Part shown: positions 24,411-32,744 of the stretch, one piece after another
How positions within the stretch are numbered: position 1 is the stretch's first letter
How the letters are laid out: every line of letters starts with the position of its first letter
Assembly: GCF_000014565.1 (NCBI RefSeq)
Contig: NC_008268.1
Coordinates: 1,798,001-1,862,000 of the forward strand
Source of the DNA: Rhodococcus jostii RHA1
GTDB taxonomy: Bacteria > Actinomycetota > Actinomycetes > Mycobacteriales > Mycobacteriaceae
DNA: 64,000 bases
Direction: 5' to 3'
Notes under the pieces: generated by a model
Told to the model about the DNA's origin: nothing
Database searches by the model: none
Seen by the model: the letters and a program-made list of their open reading frames with translations, nothing else
Translations under genes and position numbers: made by a program

Positions 24411-26156
24411 GTGAGCACTTCAGAACCCGAGGCCACCTCCCCCACCCCCGGCGCGGCCTCCCCACATCCGGAGGTCGACGCCGCCCTCGCCGACCTCGCC
24501 GAGGGCGAGAAGACCTGGGCCGACCTCTCCCTCGCCGATCGCAGGAAACTCCTCGACAAGGTGCACGACCTCACCGTGCAGCACGCCGCCGACTGGGTGG
24601 ACGCCGCGGTCGCGATCAAAGGACTGGACCCCAAGTCGCCGCTGGTCGGCGAGGAATGGATGTCCGGACCGTACCCGCTGGCCACAGGCACCGCGGCGCT
24701 GTCGGCGAGCCTGGCGAAACTCGAATCCGGGACCAGCCCGCTGGACGGCGCCACGTTCGGCACCGCCCCCGGCGGCCGCACCACCGTCAAAGCGCTGCCC
24801 CTGAACATCTTCGACAAGCTGCTGCTCAGCGGATTCAGCGCGGACGTGTGGCTGCAGCCGGGAATCGATCGTGCGACGGCACAGCGCGACGCCGGCCTCG
24901 CCCAGCGCGACCCGTCGCGGACTCAGGGCATCGGCGTGGTTCTGGGCGCCGGCAACATCACCTCGATCGCCCCGCTCGACACCCTGTACGAACTGATCGC
25001 GCACAATCGCGTCGTCGCACTCAAGCTCAACCCCATCACCGACCGCCTGCTGCCCGTGCTGACGCGTGTCCTCGAACCGCTCATCTCCATCGGCGCGGTC
25101 CGGTTGCTGACCGGCGGTGCGGAGGTCGGGACGTATCTGGTGCACCACGACCTCGTCGACCACGTGCACATGACGGGCAGCGCGCTCACCCACGACGCGA
25201 TCGTGTTCGGCACCGGCGAGGAGGGTGCACGGCGCAAGGCGGCGAACGAGCCCATCCTCGGCAAGGCCATCTCCAGCGAACTCGGCGGTGTGTCCCCCAC
25301 CATCGTGCTGCCCGGTGAGTGGAGCCGCGCCGACATCAAATTTCAGGCCGAACACATTGCGACGCAACGACTCCATAATGGCGGCTACAACTGCGTCGCG
25401 GCGCAGGCCGTGGTCGTGTCGTCCGAGTGGAAGCAGCGCGACGAGTTCGTGGCCGCCCTGAAAGAGGCCCTCGACACGGCACCGGACCGCGCCGCGTACT
25501 ACCCCGGCAGCGACTCCCGGGTCGCCGGCGCCACCGCGTCGTTCCCCACCGCCGCACGCCTGGGCGAGAACGGTGGACGCGTCCTCGTCACCGATCTCGA
25601 GCCCGGCGCCTACGCCCCGCTCCTGCAGACCGAGTACTTCGCTCCGGTGCTCGGCGTGATCGACCTACCCCACGGAGGCGCCGAGTTCGCGGCACACGCC
25701 GCCGACCTCGTGAACGAGGACTTCATCGGCACCCTCGGAGTCAACATCGTCGCCGCACCGCAGACCATCCGCGAGCTGGGCGCGGAGTTCGACTCACTGC
25801 TCGAGAGCCTCCGCTACGGGACCATCGCCGTCAACGCGTGGACCGGCGTCGGGTACCTCACCGCCACCGCGACCTGGGGAGCCTTCCCCGGCCACACCCT
25901 CGACGACGTCCAGAGCGGCATCGGCGTGGTGCACAACGCCCTCCTCATCGACCGGCCGGAGCGCACCGTCGTCCGGGGCCCGTTCCGCCCGTCGCCGCGG
26001 TCGATCCTGAACCGTGAGATGTCCATCTCGCCCAAGCCCCCGTGGTTCGTCACCAACCGAACCGCCGCCACGACCGGCCGATTGCTGACAGGATTTGCCG
26101 GTGCACCCTCATGGACCCGGCTGCCGGCGATCTTCGCGTCCGCGCTGCGTGGATGA
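24411..26156 (+). CDS. Aldehyde dehydrogenase family protein
   Basis: 581 aa from the GTG at 24411, with GGAG nine bases upstream; an ATG at 24381 is in frame but has no site. It has the ALDH fold: GVVLGAGNITSIAPLDTLYEL (NAD(P) region), VRLLTGGAEVG, HVHMTGSALTHDAIVFG, ELGGVSP with the general-base Glu, and HNGGYNCVAAQAVVV with the catalytic Cys. It is ~80 residues longer than typical ALDHs, with extra sequence at both ends. It sits 47 nt upstream of the GMC oxidoreductase on the same strand, so the two probably oxidise an alcohol to a carboxylate in sequence. Confidence 0.88.
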   Translation: MSTSEPEATSPTPGAASPHPEVDAALADLAEGEKTWADLSLADRRKLLDKVHDLTVQHAADWVDAAVAIKGLDPKSPLVGEEWMSGPYPLATGTAALSASLAKLESGTSPLDGATFGTAPGGRTTVKALPLNIFDKLLLSGFSADVWLQPGIDRATAQRDAGLAQRDPSRTQGIGVVLGAGNITSIAPLDTLYELIAHNRVVALKLNPITDRLLPVLTRVLEPLISIGAVRLLTGGAEVGTYLVHHDLVDHVHMTGSALTHDAIVFGTGEEGARRKAANEPILGKAISSELGGVSPTIVLPGEWSRADIKFQAEHIATQRLHNGGYNCVAAQAVVVSSEWKQRDEFVAALKEALDTAPDRAAYYPGSDSRVAGATASFPTAARLGENGGRVLVTDLEPGAYAPLLQTEYFAPVLGVIDLPHGGAEFAAHAADLVNEDFIGTLGVNIVAAPQTIRELGAEFDSLLESLRYGTIAVNAWTGVGYLTATATWGAFPGHTLDDVQSGIGVVHNALLIDRPERTVVRGPFRPSPRSILNREMSISPKPPWFVTNRTAATTGRLLTGFAGAPSWTRLPAIFASALRG

Positions 26157-26203
26157 GGCTGCATGTCCTCGATCCCTCACCCTCGTCGAAGTGGAGATGA
26201 ACG

Positions 26204-27793
26204 ATGAATCAGGAACTGTCTGTGGCCGACTACGTGATCGTGGGGTCGGGTTCGGCAGGTGCCGTGCTGGCCGACCGGCTCAGCGCCGACTCCGGCAGCG
26301 AGGTCGTGGTCCTCGAGGCCGGCGGTGAGGACAAGGACAAGTTCGCGCACATCCCCGCCGCATTCTCGAAACTGTTTCGCAGTGAGTTGGATTGGGACTA
26401 CCTGACCGAGCCGCAACCCGGGCTCGGCGGACGGACGATCTACTGGCCGCGCGGCAAGATGCTCGGCGGCTCGTCGTCGATGAACGCGATGATGTGGGTG
26501 CGCGGGTTCGCCGCCGACTACGACGAGTGGGCCGAACTCAGCGACGACTCCTGGTCGTTCAAGGAAGTGGTCAAGTACTTCCGCCGCATCGAGAACGTGC
26601 AGGACGCGTCGGACGCCGACAGCGGAACCGGCGGACCGATCGTCGTCTCGCACCAGCGGAGCCCCCGCGCTCTCACCGGGTCGTTCCTCGCGGCGGCCGA
26701 GGAGACCGGCTACCCCGTCGAACGGGCGAACACCACTCGGCCCGAGGGCTTCTCACAGACCATGGTCACGCAGAAGCGGGGCGCCCGGTGGAGTACCGCC
26801 GACGCCTACCTCCGGCCGGCGCTGAAACGGAAGAATCTGACCGTCCTCACCGGCGCCCAGGCCACCCGGGTGCTGTTCGAGGGCACCGCGGCCGTCGGCG
26901 TCGAGTACGAGAAGGACGGGGTGCGACGCACCGTCCGCGCCGCGAAGGAAGTGATCCTCGCCGGCGGGGCGATCAACTCCCCGCAACTCCTCATGCTGTC
27001 GGGCATCGGCGACGAGGCGCAGTTGCGTGAGCACGGAATCGCGGTGCAGCAGCACCTACCGGAGGTCGGGAAGAATCTGCTCGATCACCTGGTGTCGTTC
27101 CTCGGCTACAGCGTCGACTCGGACTCGCTGTTCGCCGCCGAGAAGATCCCCGAGCTGCTCAACTACCTGACTCGTCGCCGCGGCATGCTCACGTCGAATG
27201 TGGCCGAGGCGTACGGCTTCACGCGCAGTCGGGACGATCTGGCACTGCCCGACCTCGAGATGATCTTCGGGCCCGCGCCGTTCTTCGACGAGGGCCTCAT
27301 CCCGGCAACAGGTCACGCCGCGGTGATCGGCACCATCCTCGTGAAACCCGAGAGCCGAGGCGAGATCTCGCTGCAGTCGGCGGATCCCCTCGCCAAGCCG
27401 ATCATCGATCCCCGCTACCTCAGCGACAGCGGCGGAGTCGACCGGCAGGCGATGCTCGAAGGACTGCGCCTATGCGATGCCCTCGCATCGGCCCCGGCAC
27501 TGAAGTCGCGGCTCGGCAACATGATTCGCCCGGCGGTCACGCCGAGCACGCCACTCGACGAGATCCTCGCCCGGGCACTGCAGGAGAATGCCCACACCCT
27601 GTACCACCCGGTCGGGACATGTCGCATGGGCAGCGACGACGCCAGCGTCGTCACGCCCGACCTGCGGGTCCGCGGGGTCGACAAACTGCGCGTTGCCGAC
27701 GCGTCGATCATGCCCGCCATCATCCGCGGGCACACCCACGCACCCTCCGTCCTCATCGGTGAGCGGGCGTCGGATCTGATCCGCAACTCGTAG
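26204..27793 (+). CDS. GMC-family FAD alcohol oxidoreductase (choline dehydrogenase-like)
   Basis: 529 aa, ATG with GGAG upstream. The FAD-binding Rossmann motif VIVGSGSAGAVLADRL is at ~10-25, with GMC signature 1 in GKMLGGSSSMNAMMWVRG and signature 2 in ILAGGAINSPQLLMLSG. The substrate-side His pair is in HTLYHPVGTCRMG and HTHAPS. It oxidises primary or secondary alcohols; choline is the family archetype but is not demonstrated. It forms a unit with the aldehyde dehydrogenase under the divergent PucR regulator. A repeated hairpin immediately follows the stop. Confidence 0.9.
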   Translation: MNQELSVADYVIVGSGSAGAVLADRLSADSGSEVVVLEAGGEDKDKFAHIPAAFSKLFRSELDWDYLTEPQPGLGGRTIYWPRGKMLGGSSSMNAMMWVRGFAADYDEWAELSDDSWSFKEVVKYFRRIENVQDASDADSGTGGPIVVSHQRSPRALTGSFLAAAEETGYPVERANTTRPEGFSQTMVTQKRGARWSTADAYLRPALKRKNLTVLTGAQATRVLFEGTAAVGVEYEKDGVRRTVRAAKEVILAGGAINSPQLLMLSGIGDEAQLREHGIAVQQHLPEVGKNLLDHLVSFLGYSVDSDSLFAAEKIPELLNYLTRRRGMLTSNVAEAYGFTRSRDDLALPDLEMIFGPAPFFDEGLIPATGHAAVIGTILVKPESRGEISLQSADPLAKPIIDPRYLSDSGGVDRQAMLEGLRLCDALASAPALKSRLGNMIRPAVTPSTPLDEILARALQENAHTLYHPVGTCRMGSDDASVVTPDLRVRGVDKLRVADASIMPAIIRGHTHAPSVLIGERASDLIRNS

Positions 27794-27864
27794 GGCGCTT
27801 CGCGCCCCGTGCGTGGTTTGCGAGTGCAGAGACTCGTTAACCACGCACGGGCGGCGGAGCCGCC
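27794..27864. terminator. Repeat-family terminator cluster (three hairpins)
   Basis: Directly after the GMC stop: GGGCGC-TTC-GCGCCC (27794-27808), then CCGTGCGTGGTT paired with AACCACGCACGG (27807-27850) with GAGT/ACTC inside, then GGCGGC-GGA-GCCGCC (27850-27864), which abuts the stop codon of the convergent NlpC gene. The last two have near-identical relatives at 29534 and 31620. Confidence 0.75.
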
Positions 27865-28467
27865 TCAGTACCGGCGCGCCGCGTAGAACGGCATCGAATC
27901 GAGGGGCGCCTGCTTCACGGGCTGCCCGGCGGTGGGCGCGTGGACGACCGTGCCGTTCCCGGCGTAGAGCCCGACGTGGTTCGCCCCGTTGAACAGGACG
28001 AGATCACCCGGCTGCAGGCTCCCCTTGTCGACGGGCGCGCCACCGTTCAGCTGGTCGTAGGTGGTGCGGGGTACCGAGATGCCCGCCTGCTTGTACGCCC
28101 ACTGCACCAGACCCGAGCAATCGAAGGCATTCGGCCCGGTGGCGCCCCAGACGTAGGGCGATCCGATCTTCGATTCGGCGGCCGCGAGAGCCTGCGCACC
28201 GTGGGTGGACGGCAACGCCGGCGGGGCAGGCAGGGGTCCCGGCAGGGGTCCCGGGAGGGGCGCTGGGTTCGGAGCCGGAGCCGGAGCCGGAGGCACTGGC
28301 GGCACGCCTGGTACCTCGAACGTCCCAATCCCTGGGATCGTGATCGGCTCCGCTGCAGCGGGAGCAACGGGAAGCAGAAACGCTCCCACTCCCACACCGG
28401 CGGCGATCAGAAGACCGCCGGTCGAAAACTGCAGACGATTGCCCCGACGCAATCTATGCTTGGCCAT
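27865..28467 (-). CDS. Secreted NlpC/P60 peptidoglycan endopeptidase (RipB-like)
   Basis: 200 aa. The signal peptide (FSTGGLLIAAGVGVGAFLLPVAPAAAEP) is followed by a Pro/Ala/Gly linker with LPGPLPGPLP repeats, then a C-terminal NlpC/P60 domain. The catalytic Cys is in NAFDCSGLVQW, with His in ANHVGLYAG and the third polar residue in TVVHAPTAG. Single-domain architecture, Pro linker and the ARRY end resemble mycobacterial RipB/RipD. It likely cleaves the D-Glu-mDAP bond of wall peptides during growth or division. Confidence 0.9.
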   Translation of the reverse strand: MAKHRLRRGNRLQFSTGGLLIAAGVGVGAFLLPVAPAAAEPITIPGIGTFEVPGVPPVPPAPAPAPNPAPLPGPLPGPLPAPPALPSTHGAQALAAAESKIGSPYVWGATGPNAFDCSGLVQWAYKQAGISVPRTTYDQLNGGAPVDKGSLQPGDLVLFNGANHVGLYAGNGTVVHAPTAGQPVKQAPLDSMPFYAARRY

Positions 28468-28581
28468 TGAGCTGAGTCCTTCAATTCATGAGGTTCCGGC
28501 GACATCAGTGCCGCTCGGACGAGACGTTAGATAACATCCCGGTCACGGACTCAGCAGACAACGGCCGAATGGCCCATACAC

Positions 28582-28662
28582 ATACCTGTTTTCGCAATGC
28601 AGGTATATAACGATCAGATCTCGAACCGACCGGTCCGTCATGAAACCCCAGAAACAGGTATG
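28582..28662. promoter_or_regulatory. Cluster of CAGGTAT sites between divergent genes
   Basis: ATACCTG (28582-28588) pairs with CAGGTAT (28600-28606), and a third CAGGTAT is at 28656-28662. All lie between the divergent NlpC/P60 gene and the alpha/beta hydrolase gene. The first two form an inverted repeat with an 11-nt spacer. They are possible binding sites of an unidentified regulator. Confidence 0.4.
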
Positions 28663-28718
28663 CCTTCAGGCAATTCGGCCCGTTACCGAAGGCATGCGCG
28701 TCGTCCACGCTGTTGGGC

Positions 28719-29540
28719 GTGTCACTGATCCAGAACTCAGAACCCGAGATCTTCGGGGTACCCGCAGGTGCGGACGCCGCGACCCTCACCGTCGTGGGGC
28801 GCGGCTCACCCGTCGTCTTCCTGCACGGATGGGGGCTCACCCCGCGGGTGTACGGCCGCAGCCTGTCGATGCTCGCCCAGCATGGGCATCGCGTCCTCAC
28901 TCCGACACTCCCCGGCTTCGGCGGAACTCCCGACCATCCGCCCGAGGCGCGGACCTTCGCCGGTTACGCGGCCTGGCTGGGACGGTTCCTGGACGAGGCG
29001 GGAATCAGCGAACCGATCACACTGATCGGCCACTCCTTCGGCGGGGGCGTCGCCATTCAGGCTGCCCACGACCTTCCGGAGCGGGTCGCGCGCCTGGTGC
29101 TCGTCAACTCCGTGGGCGGTGGCGCCTGGTCGTCCGACGGCTGGGGAATACGGCCCATCGGCGAGAGGCCGCTGTGGGACTGGGGCGCGTCGGCCCTGGG
29201 TGAGGCACTGTCGATCCGGACCATCGCCCACACGGCGGCGTCGCTCGTCAACGGCTTCCTGCCCAACACGCTGCGGGATCCGGGTGCGGTCTGGCGCACC
29301 GCACACCTGGCCAGGCGGGCGGACCTGCGCCACGAACTCGGCGTCCTCGCCGACCGGGGACTACCGGTGTCCCTCGTCTGGGGTCGCGGGGACCGGACGA
29401 TTCCGCTCGCCAGCTTCGAGTCGATGCGGAAGGCACTCCGCAATCCGCCCGTCCTCACCGTGACGGGCGGCCACGGCTGGCTGATTCACGACCCCACCAC
29501 GTTCGCCGATACCCTCCGCCGGGCACTCCGCGGCCCGTGA
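28719..29540 (+). CDS. Alpha/beta hydrolase
   Basis: 273 aa from the GTG at 28719 (a TTG six bases earlier is the only longer option). The oxyanion HGWGLTPRVY, nucleophile elbow GHSFGG (~110), acid in WGRGDRTIP and His in GGHGWLIHDP form a complete triad typical of epoxide-hydrolase/meta-cleavage-product-hydrolase-like enzymes. No signal peptide. The gene stop lies inside a repeat-family hairpin. It is divergent from the NlpC gene and convergent with the sulfonate-type binding protein, and has no evident pathway neighbours. Confidence 0.87.
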   Translation: MSLIQNSEPEIFGVPAGADAATLTVVGRGSPVVFLHGWGLTPRVYGRSLSMLAQHGHRVLTPTLPGFGGTPDHPPEARTFAGYAAWLGRFLDEAGISEPITLIGHSFGGGVAIQAAHDLPERVARLVLVNSVGGGAWSSDGWGIRPIGERPLWDWGASALGEALSIRTIAHTAASLVNGFLPNTLRDPGAVWRTAHLARRADLRHELGVLADRGLPVSLVWGRGDRTIPLASFESMRKALRNPPVLTVTGGHGWLIHDPTTFADTLRRALRGP

Positions 29541-29592
29541 GCGGTTGACGAGTCCAGAGACTCGTTAACCGCGCACGGGCGGCGAAGCCGCC
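29534..29592. terminator. Repeat-family bidirectional terminator (copy 2)
   Basis: CCCGTG-a-GCGGTT-g-ACGAGT pairs with ACTCGT-t-AACCGC-g-CACGGG (29534-29579) around CCAGAG. It is followed by GGCGGC-GAA-GCCGCC (29578-29592). The element overlaps the stop codons of both convergent genes. Confidence 0.78.
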
Positions 29593-30641
29593 TACGCGTA
29601 CGGGTTGTACTCGTTCGTGAAGAGGTCCTCCGCCGCCGCGCCCCCGGGTTTCAGCACCCCCAACCGCACGCCCTGGTCGATCCAGATCTGGAACTCCCCA
29701 GGGGCGATCACTCCCCCGGGCGCGGGCACGCCGGCACTCTTCCACTGCCGGACGAACTCCGTGGACTCGTTCCGCCGACGCCCCTCAACGATCTTCACGA
29801 ACCGGTCGACCACCTCCTCCTTCGGGACCGTCTGCGTCCATCGCACGGCACGCGCGACACCCTGCACGAAGTCGCGGGTCGCCTCCTCGTTCTTCGCGAT
29901 GAAGTCGTTCCGGAACACCACCGACCCGATCCCCAACGGTCCGGTGAGATCGACATCCGTGAACAGCGGCGTCAACCCGCCCCGGCCGAGCGCGGCATCC
30001 TTCACGATCCCGCCGAGATTCCCCACGTCGATCTGTCCCGACCGCAGTGCCTGTTCCGTGTTGTTCGGGGGCACGACGGTCAGCTCGACCTGGTTGATCT
30101 CGTCGTCGGTCAGTCCGGCACGAAACAGCCATTCCTTGATGACGTACTCGTGGTAGGCGCCGAGGGTGTTGATACCCACCTTCTTGCCGATCAGCTCACG
30201 GGCCGTCCGGATGGGGCTGCCCTCGAGGACGTAGTAGCCGTTGAAGCTGTCGGCCTCGGTGTCGCCGTCCGAACCGTACACCGACACGACCCCGGTCAGC
30301 GGCGCCCCGGCGTCGACGAGTTTCGCGATGGCGCCGTTGAACGCGGACCCGAAATCGGTGTCTCCGGTGGCCGCCGACTGAATGCTCTGCGGTCCACTCG
30401 TCGTGTCGCCCTGCCACTCCAGCTGCACCTTCTCGAAGTAGCCGAGGTCCTCCGCGAGTTCCGGGAAGGTGACACTGGCCGGGCTGCCCTCGTACCGCAG
30501 CACCGTCATGCCGTCCGCCGTGGTGCCCCCGCCGAACGCCGACCCACCACATGCGGCCACCACCAGCGCCACGGCGGTGCCCAACACCGCCGCAACGATC
30601 GATCTGTTGCCGCGCAACCCGATCGGCAACTCAGCCCTCAT
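29592..30641 (-). CDS. ABC transporter lipoprotein, sulfonate/nitrate/taurine type (SsuA/TauA-like)
   Basis: 349 aa. The lipobox VAACGG is at ~29-34. The periplasmic-binding fold has VLRYEGSPASVTFPELAEDLGYFEKVQLEWQGDTTSGPQSIQSAATGDTDFGSAF, a SsuA/NMT1-type start, and GKKVGINTLGAYHEYVIKEWL in the second lobe. It is the last gene of the minus-strand run, 15 nt after the tauD-like gene. No matching permease or ATPase gene is in this run, so it must use a transporter encoded elsewhere. It probably binds an aliphatic sulfonate or sulfate ester. Confidence 0.87.
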   Translation of the reverse strand: MRAELPIGLRGNRSIVAAVLGTAVALVVAACGGSAFGGGTTADGMTVLRYEGSPASVTFPELAEDLGYFEKVQLEWQGDTTSGPQSIQSAATGDTDFGSAFNGAIAKLVDAGAPLTGVVSVYGSDGDTEADSFNGYYVLEGSPIRTARELIGKKVGINTLGAYHEYVIKEWLFRAGLTDDEINQVELTVVPPNNTEQALRSGQIDVGNLGGIVKDAALGRGGLTPLFTDVDLTGPLGIGSVVFRNDFIAKNEEATRDFVQGVARAVRWTQTVPKEEVVDRFVKIVEGRRRNESTEFVRQWKSAGVPAPGGVIAPGEFQIWIDQGVRLGVLKPGGAAAEDLFTNEYNPYA

Positions 30642-30656
30642 GTCGTCTCCCGTGGC

Positions 30657-31598
30657 TCAGTCGGCGCCGTGGAACGCGCTGCCGACCACCGACCGCGACG
30701 GCTGACCGTCGACGCCGACCGGAACATCACCTTCGACGGTGGTGCGGTAGAGAACCCGAACGACGTCGAGGTGGTCGAGATCCGCCGGCGCGAGGTGCGC
30801 GGTGATGCGGTTGTCCCACACCCCGATGCTGTTGTTCTGCCAGCGAACCCGGACGGTGTAGGCCGGGTTCGTGACCTCCTCGAAGAGCAGGTCGAGAATC
30901 CGGTCGCTCTGCGCCGGGGAGACACCGAGGATCCGGCTCGTGAAACCGGGGGTGACGAAGAGCCCGCGCTCACCGGTTTCGGGATGCACCCGGACCACCG
31001 GATGCTCCGTCACGATCGGCTTGGTGGTGACGTTCTGCTCGGCATCACTGCCCGCCTCCCATCGCTTCTGCCGTCCCCCGAAGCGGTGCTCGGCGCGCAG
31101 GCCGTCCACGAACGTCTTCAACGATTCCGGCAGGTTGGCATACGCCGCAGCGAGATTGGTCCAGGCGGTGTCGCCCCCGACGTCCGGCACCAGCTCCGAT
31201 CGGAGGAAGGTGATCGCCGGCGGGTTCACCAGCGCCGAGACGTCGGTGTGCCAGAAGTTCGCATAGCTGTATTTGCGGGCACCGCCGCGGGCCGCGTACT
31301 TGCGGCTGTCCACCTCCAGGATTTCCGGGTAGCCCTCGGGGGCGTTGTAGTCGTACGGGTGGGCGGGTGTCACCTTGCCGAAGTGTCGGGAGAACCGGAT
31401 CTGCGCCGCGTGGTCGAGAGGCTGGTCGCGGAAGAACAGCACCTTGTGGTCGAGCAATGCCTGCCGCAGTCGTGCGGCGGCGGCCTCGTCCAGGTCACCC
31501 GCAAGATCCACACCGCTGACCTCCGCGCCGATATAGCCGGCGATGGGAGCGATCCGGAGCTCGGTGACGACACCGGGACGGTCGTCGATAACTGTCAT
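30657..31598 (-). CDS. TauD/TfdA-family 2-oxoglutarate/Fe(II) dioxygenase (copy 1)
   Basis: 313 aa from the ATG at 31598, with AAGGAG nine bases upstream. The iron facial triad is seen as HTD in FWHTDVSA (~110) and the distal His in NRITAHLAP (~265), with the 2-oxoglutarate Arg in RVLYRTTVEGD. The family hydroxylates taurine, alkyl sulfates or sulfonates next to the sulfo group to release sulfite or sulfate. It is highly similar along its whole length to the upstream copy at 31675, consistent with tandem duplication. It lies 76 nt after that copy, separated by a hairpin, and 15 nt before the binding-protein gene. Confidence 0.9.
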   Translation of the reverse strand: MTVIDDRPGVVTELRIAPIAGYIGAEVSGVDLAGDLDEAAAARLRQALLDHKVLFFRDQPLDHAAQIRFSRHFGKVTPAHPYDYNAPEGYPEILEVDSRKYAARGGARKYSYANFWHTDVSALVNPPAITFLRSELVPDVGGDTAWTNLAAAYANLPESLKTFVDGLRAEHRFGGRQKRWEAGSDAEQNVTTKPIVTEHPVVRVHPETGERGLFVTPGFTSRILGVSPAQSDRILDLLFEEVTNPAYTVRVRWQNNSIGVWDNRITAHLAPADLDHLDVVRVLYRTTVEGDVPVGVDGQPSRSVVGSAFHGAD

Positions 31599-31619
31599 TT
31601 CTGTTGTCTCCTTGGTTCT

Positions 31620-31675
31620 GTGAGTGGCTGACGAGTCCAGAGACTCGCTAACCGCGCACGGGCGGCGAAGCCGCC
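31620..31675. terminator. Repeat-family hairpin between the two dioxygenase genes (copy 3)
   Basis: GTGAGTGGCTGACGAGT / ACTCGCTAACCGCGCAC arms (31620-31662 with flanking G run), with the same CCAGAG loop as copy 2, plus GGCGGC-GAA-GCCGCC at 31661-31675 touching the stop of the upstream gene. Both genes are on the minus strand, so here it would act as an attenuator or mRNA processing/stability element within the operon. Confidence 0.7.
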
Positions 31676-32631
31676 TACTTCTCGCCGCGGAACGCCGCAC
31701 CGGCGATGGACGTGGACTCCTTGCCGTCGGGGCCGACGGGAACGTCGCCCTCGAGGGTGGTGCGGTACAGGACGCGGGTGACGTCGAGGTGGTCGAGGTC
31801 GGTGGGCGCGAGGTGGGCGGTGGCACGGTTGTCCCAGAACGCGAGGCTGCCCGGCGCCCAGCGGAACCGCACCGTGTAGGCGGGATTCGTCACCTCGGCG
31901 AACAGCAGGTCCAGCAGGCGGTCGCTCTGCGACGGCGAGACGCCGACGATCCGGCTGGTGAAACCGGGCGTGACGAACAGTGCCCGCTCCCCCGTCACCG
32001 GGTGCACACGGACCACCGGGTGTTCGGTGACGAGCGGGTTCTCCCGCGTCTTCAGGGCGTAGCTGCTGTCCTCGGCCCACTGCGGGTGCCGTCCGCCGAA
32101 CCGGTGCTCGGCGCGGAGACCGTCGACGAGCCCCTTCAGCGAGTCCGGCAGACCCTCGTACGCGGCGACGAGGTTCGTCCACTGGGTGTCGCCGCCCTGC
32201 TCCGGGACGATGTGGGCGCGCAGGATCGTGCCGGCAGGCGGATTGATCAGCGCGGTGACATCGGTGTGCCACTTGTTGTCGTAGCTGTACTTCTTGCGCC
32301 CGAAGCGCTTCTCGTACTTGCGGCTGTCGACGGCGAGGATCTGCGGGAAACCTTCGGGGGCTTCGTCGTCGTACGGGTGCGACGGCGTCACGTCACCGAA
32401 CTTCCGCGAGAACGCGATCTGTTCGGCGTGCCCGATCTCCTGGTCGCGGAAGAACAGGACCTTGTAGCGGTGCAGGGCGTCGCGCACCTGCGCTACCTCG
32501 TTGTCGGCCAGCTCTTTCCGGAGGTCGATTCCGGAGATCTCGGCGCCGATGTGCCCGGCGACGGGACGGACCTCGAGCGCGGTGTCGGCGGTCTGATCCG
32601 AGTCGGCGGGCGCGGCGGTGGTGAGTGTCAT
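31675..32631 (-). CDS. TauD/TfdA-family 2-oxoglutarate/Fe(II) dioxygenase (copy 2)
   Basis: 318 aa from ATG 32631 with AGGAG upstream. It shows HTD in KWHTDVTA, distal His in NRATAHLAPTD, Arg in RVLYRTTLEGD, and the conserved FVTPGFTSRI segment shared with copy 1. It probably prefers a different organosulfur substrate, because the substrate-lid region (around SRKYEKRFGRKKYSYDN) differs in charge from copy 1. It is first after the IclR gene, with an IclR-type operator 76 nt upstream of its start. Confidence 0.9.
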   Translation of the reverse strand: MTLTTAAPADSDQTADTALEVRPVAGHIGAEISGIDLRKELADNEVAQVRDALHRYKVLFFRDQEIGHAEQIAFSRKFGDVTPSHPYDDEAPEGFPQILAVDSRKYEKRFGRKKYSYDNKWHTDVTALINPPAGTILRAHIVPEQGGDTQWTNLVAAYEGLPDSLKGLVDGLRAEHRFGGRHPQWAEDSSYALKTRENPLVTEHPVVRVHPVTGERALFVTPGFTSRIVGVSPSQSDRLLDLLFAEVTNPAYTVRFRWAPGSLAFWDNRATAHLAPTDLDHLDVTRVLYRTTLEGDVPVGPDGKESTSIAGAAFRGEK

Positions 32632-32706
32632 GAGTACTCCTGGTTTCGGGCTGAATCGATACGTCGCGATCATCATCGAATTCCGAACCACTTTGCTACA
32701 ACGGTA

Positions 32707-32723
32707 TTTTCACAATGCGAAAA
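32707..32723. promoter_or_regulatory. IclR-type operator
   Basis: TTTTCACAATGCGAAAA is a 17-bp near-perfect palindrome of the form TTTTCrCAwTGyGAAAA. It lies between the IclR gene's stop (32745) and the first dioxygenase start (32631), where a promoter for the dioxygenase/binding-protein part of the run would be. Confidence 0.7.
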
Positions 32724-32744
32724 AGGTTCACCCTGAGTTTTTCC

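Noticed and set aside
28468..28712. A ydaO-type (c-di-AMP) riboswitch leader before the NlpC/P60 gene, as seen before some actinobacterial cell-wall hydrolase genes
   Set aside because: Only a short CCCGG..CTAAC-like string is present. The other conserved blocks and pairing of the aptamer could not be found on the minus strand.
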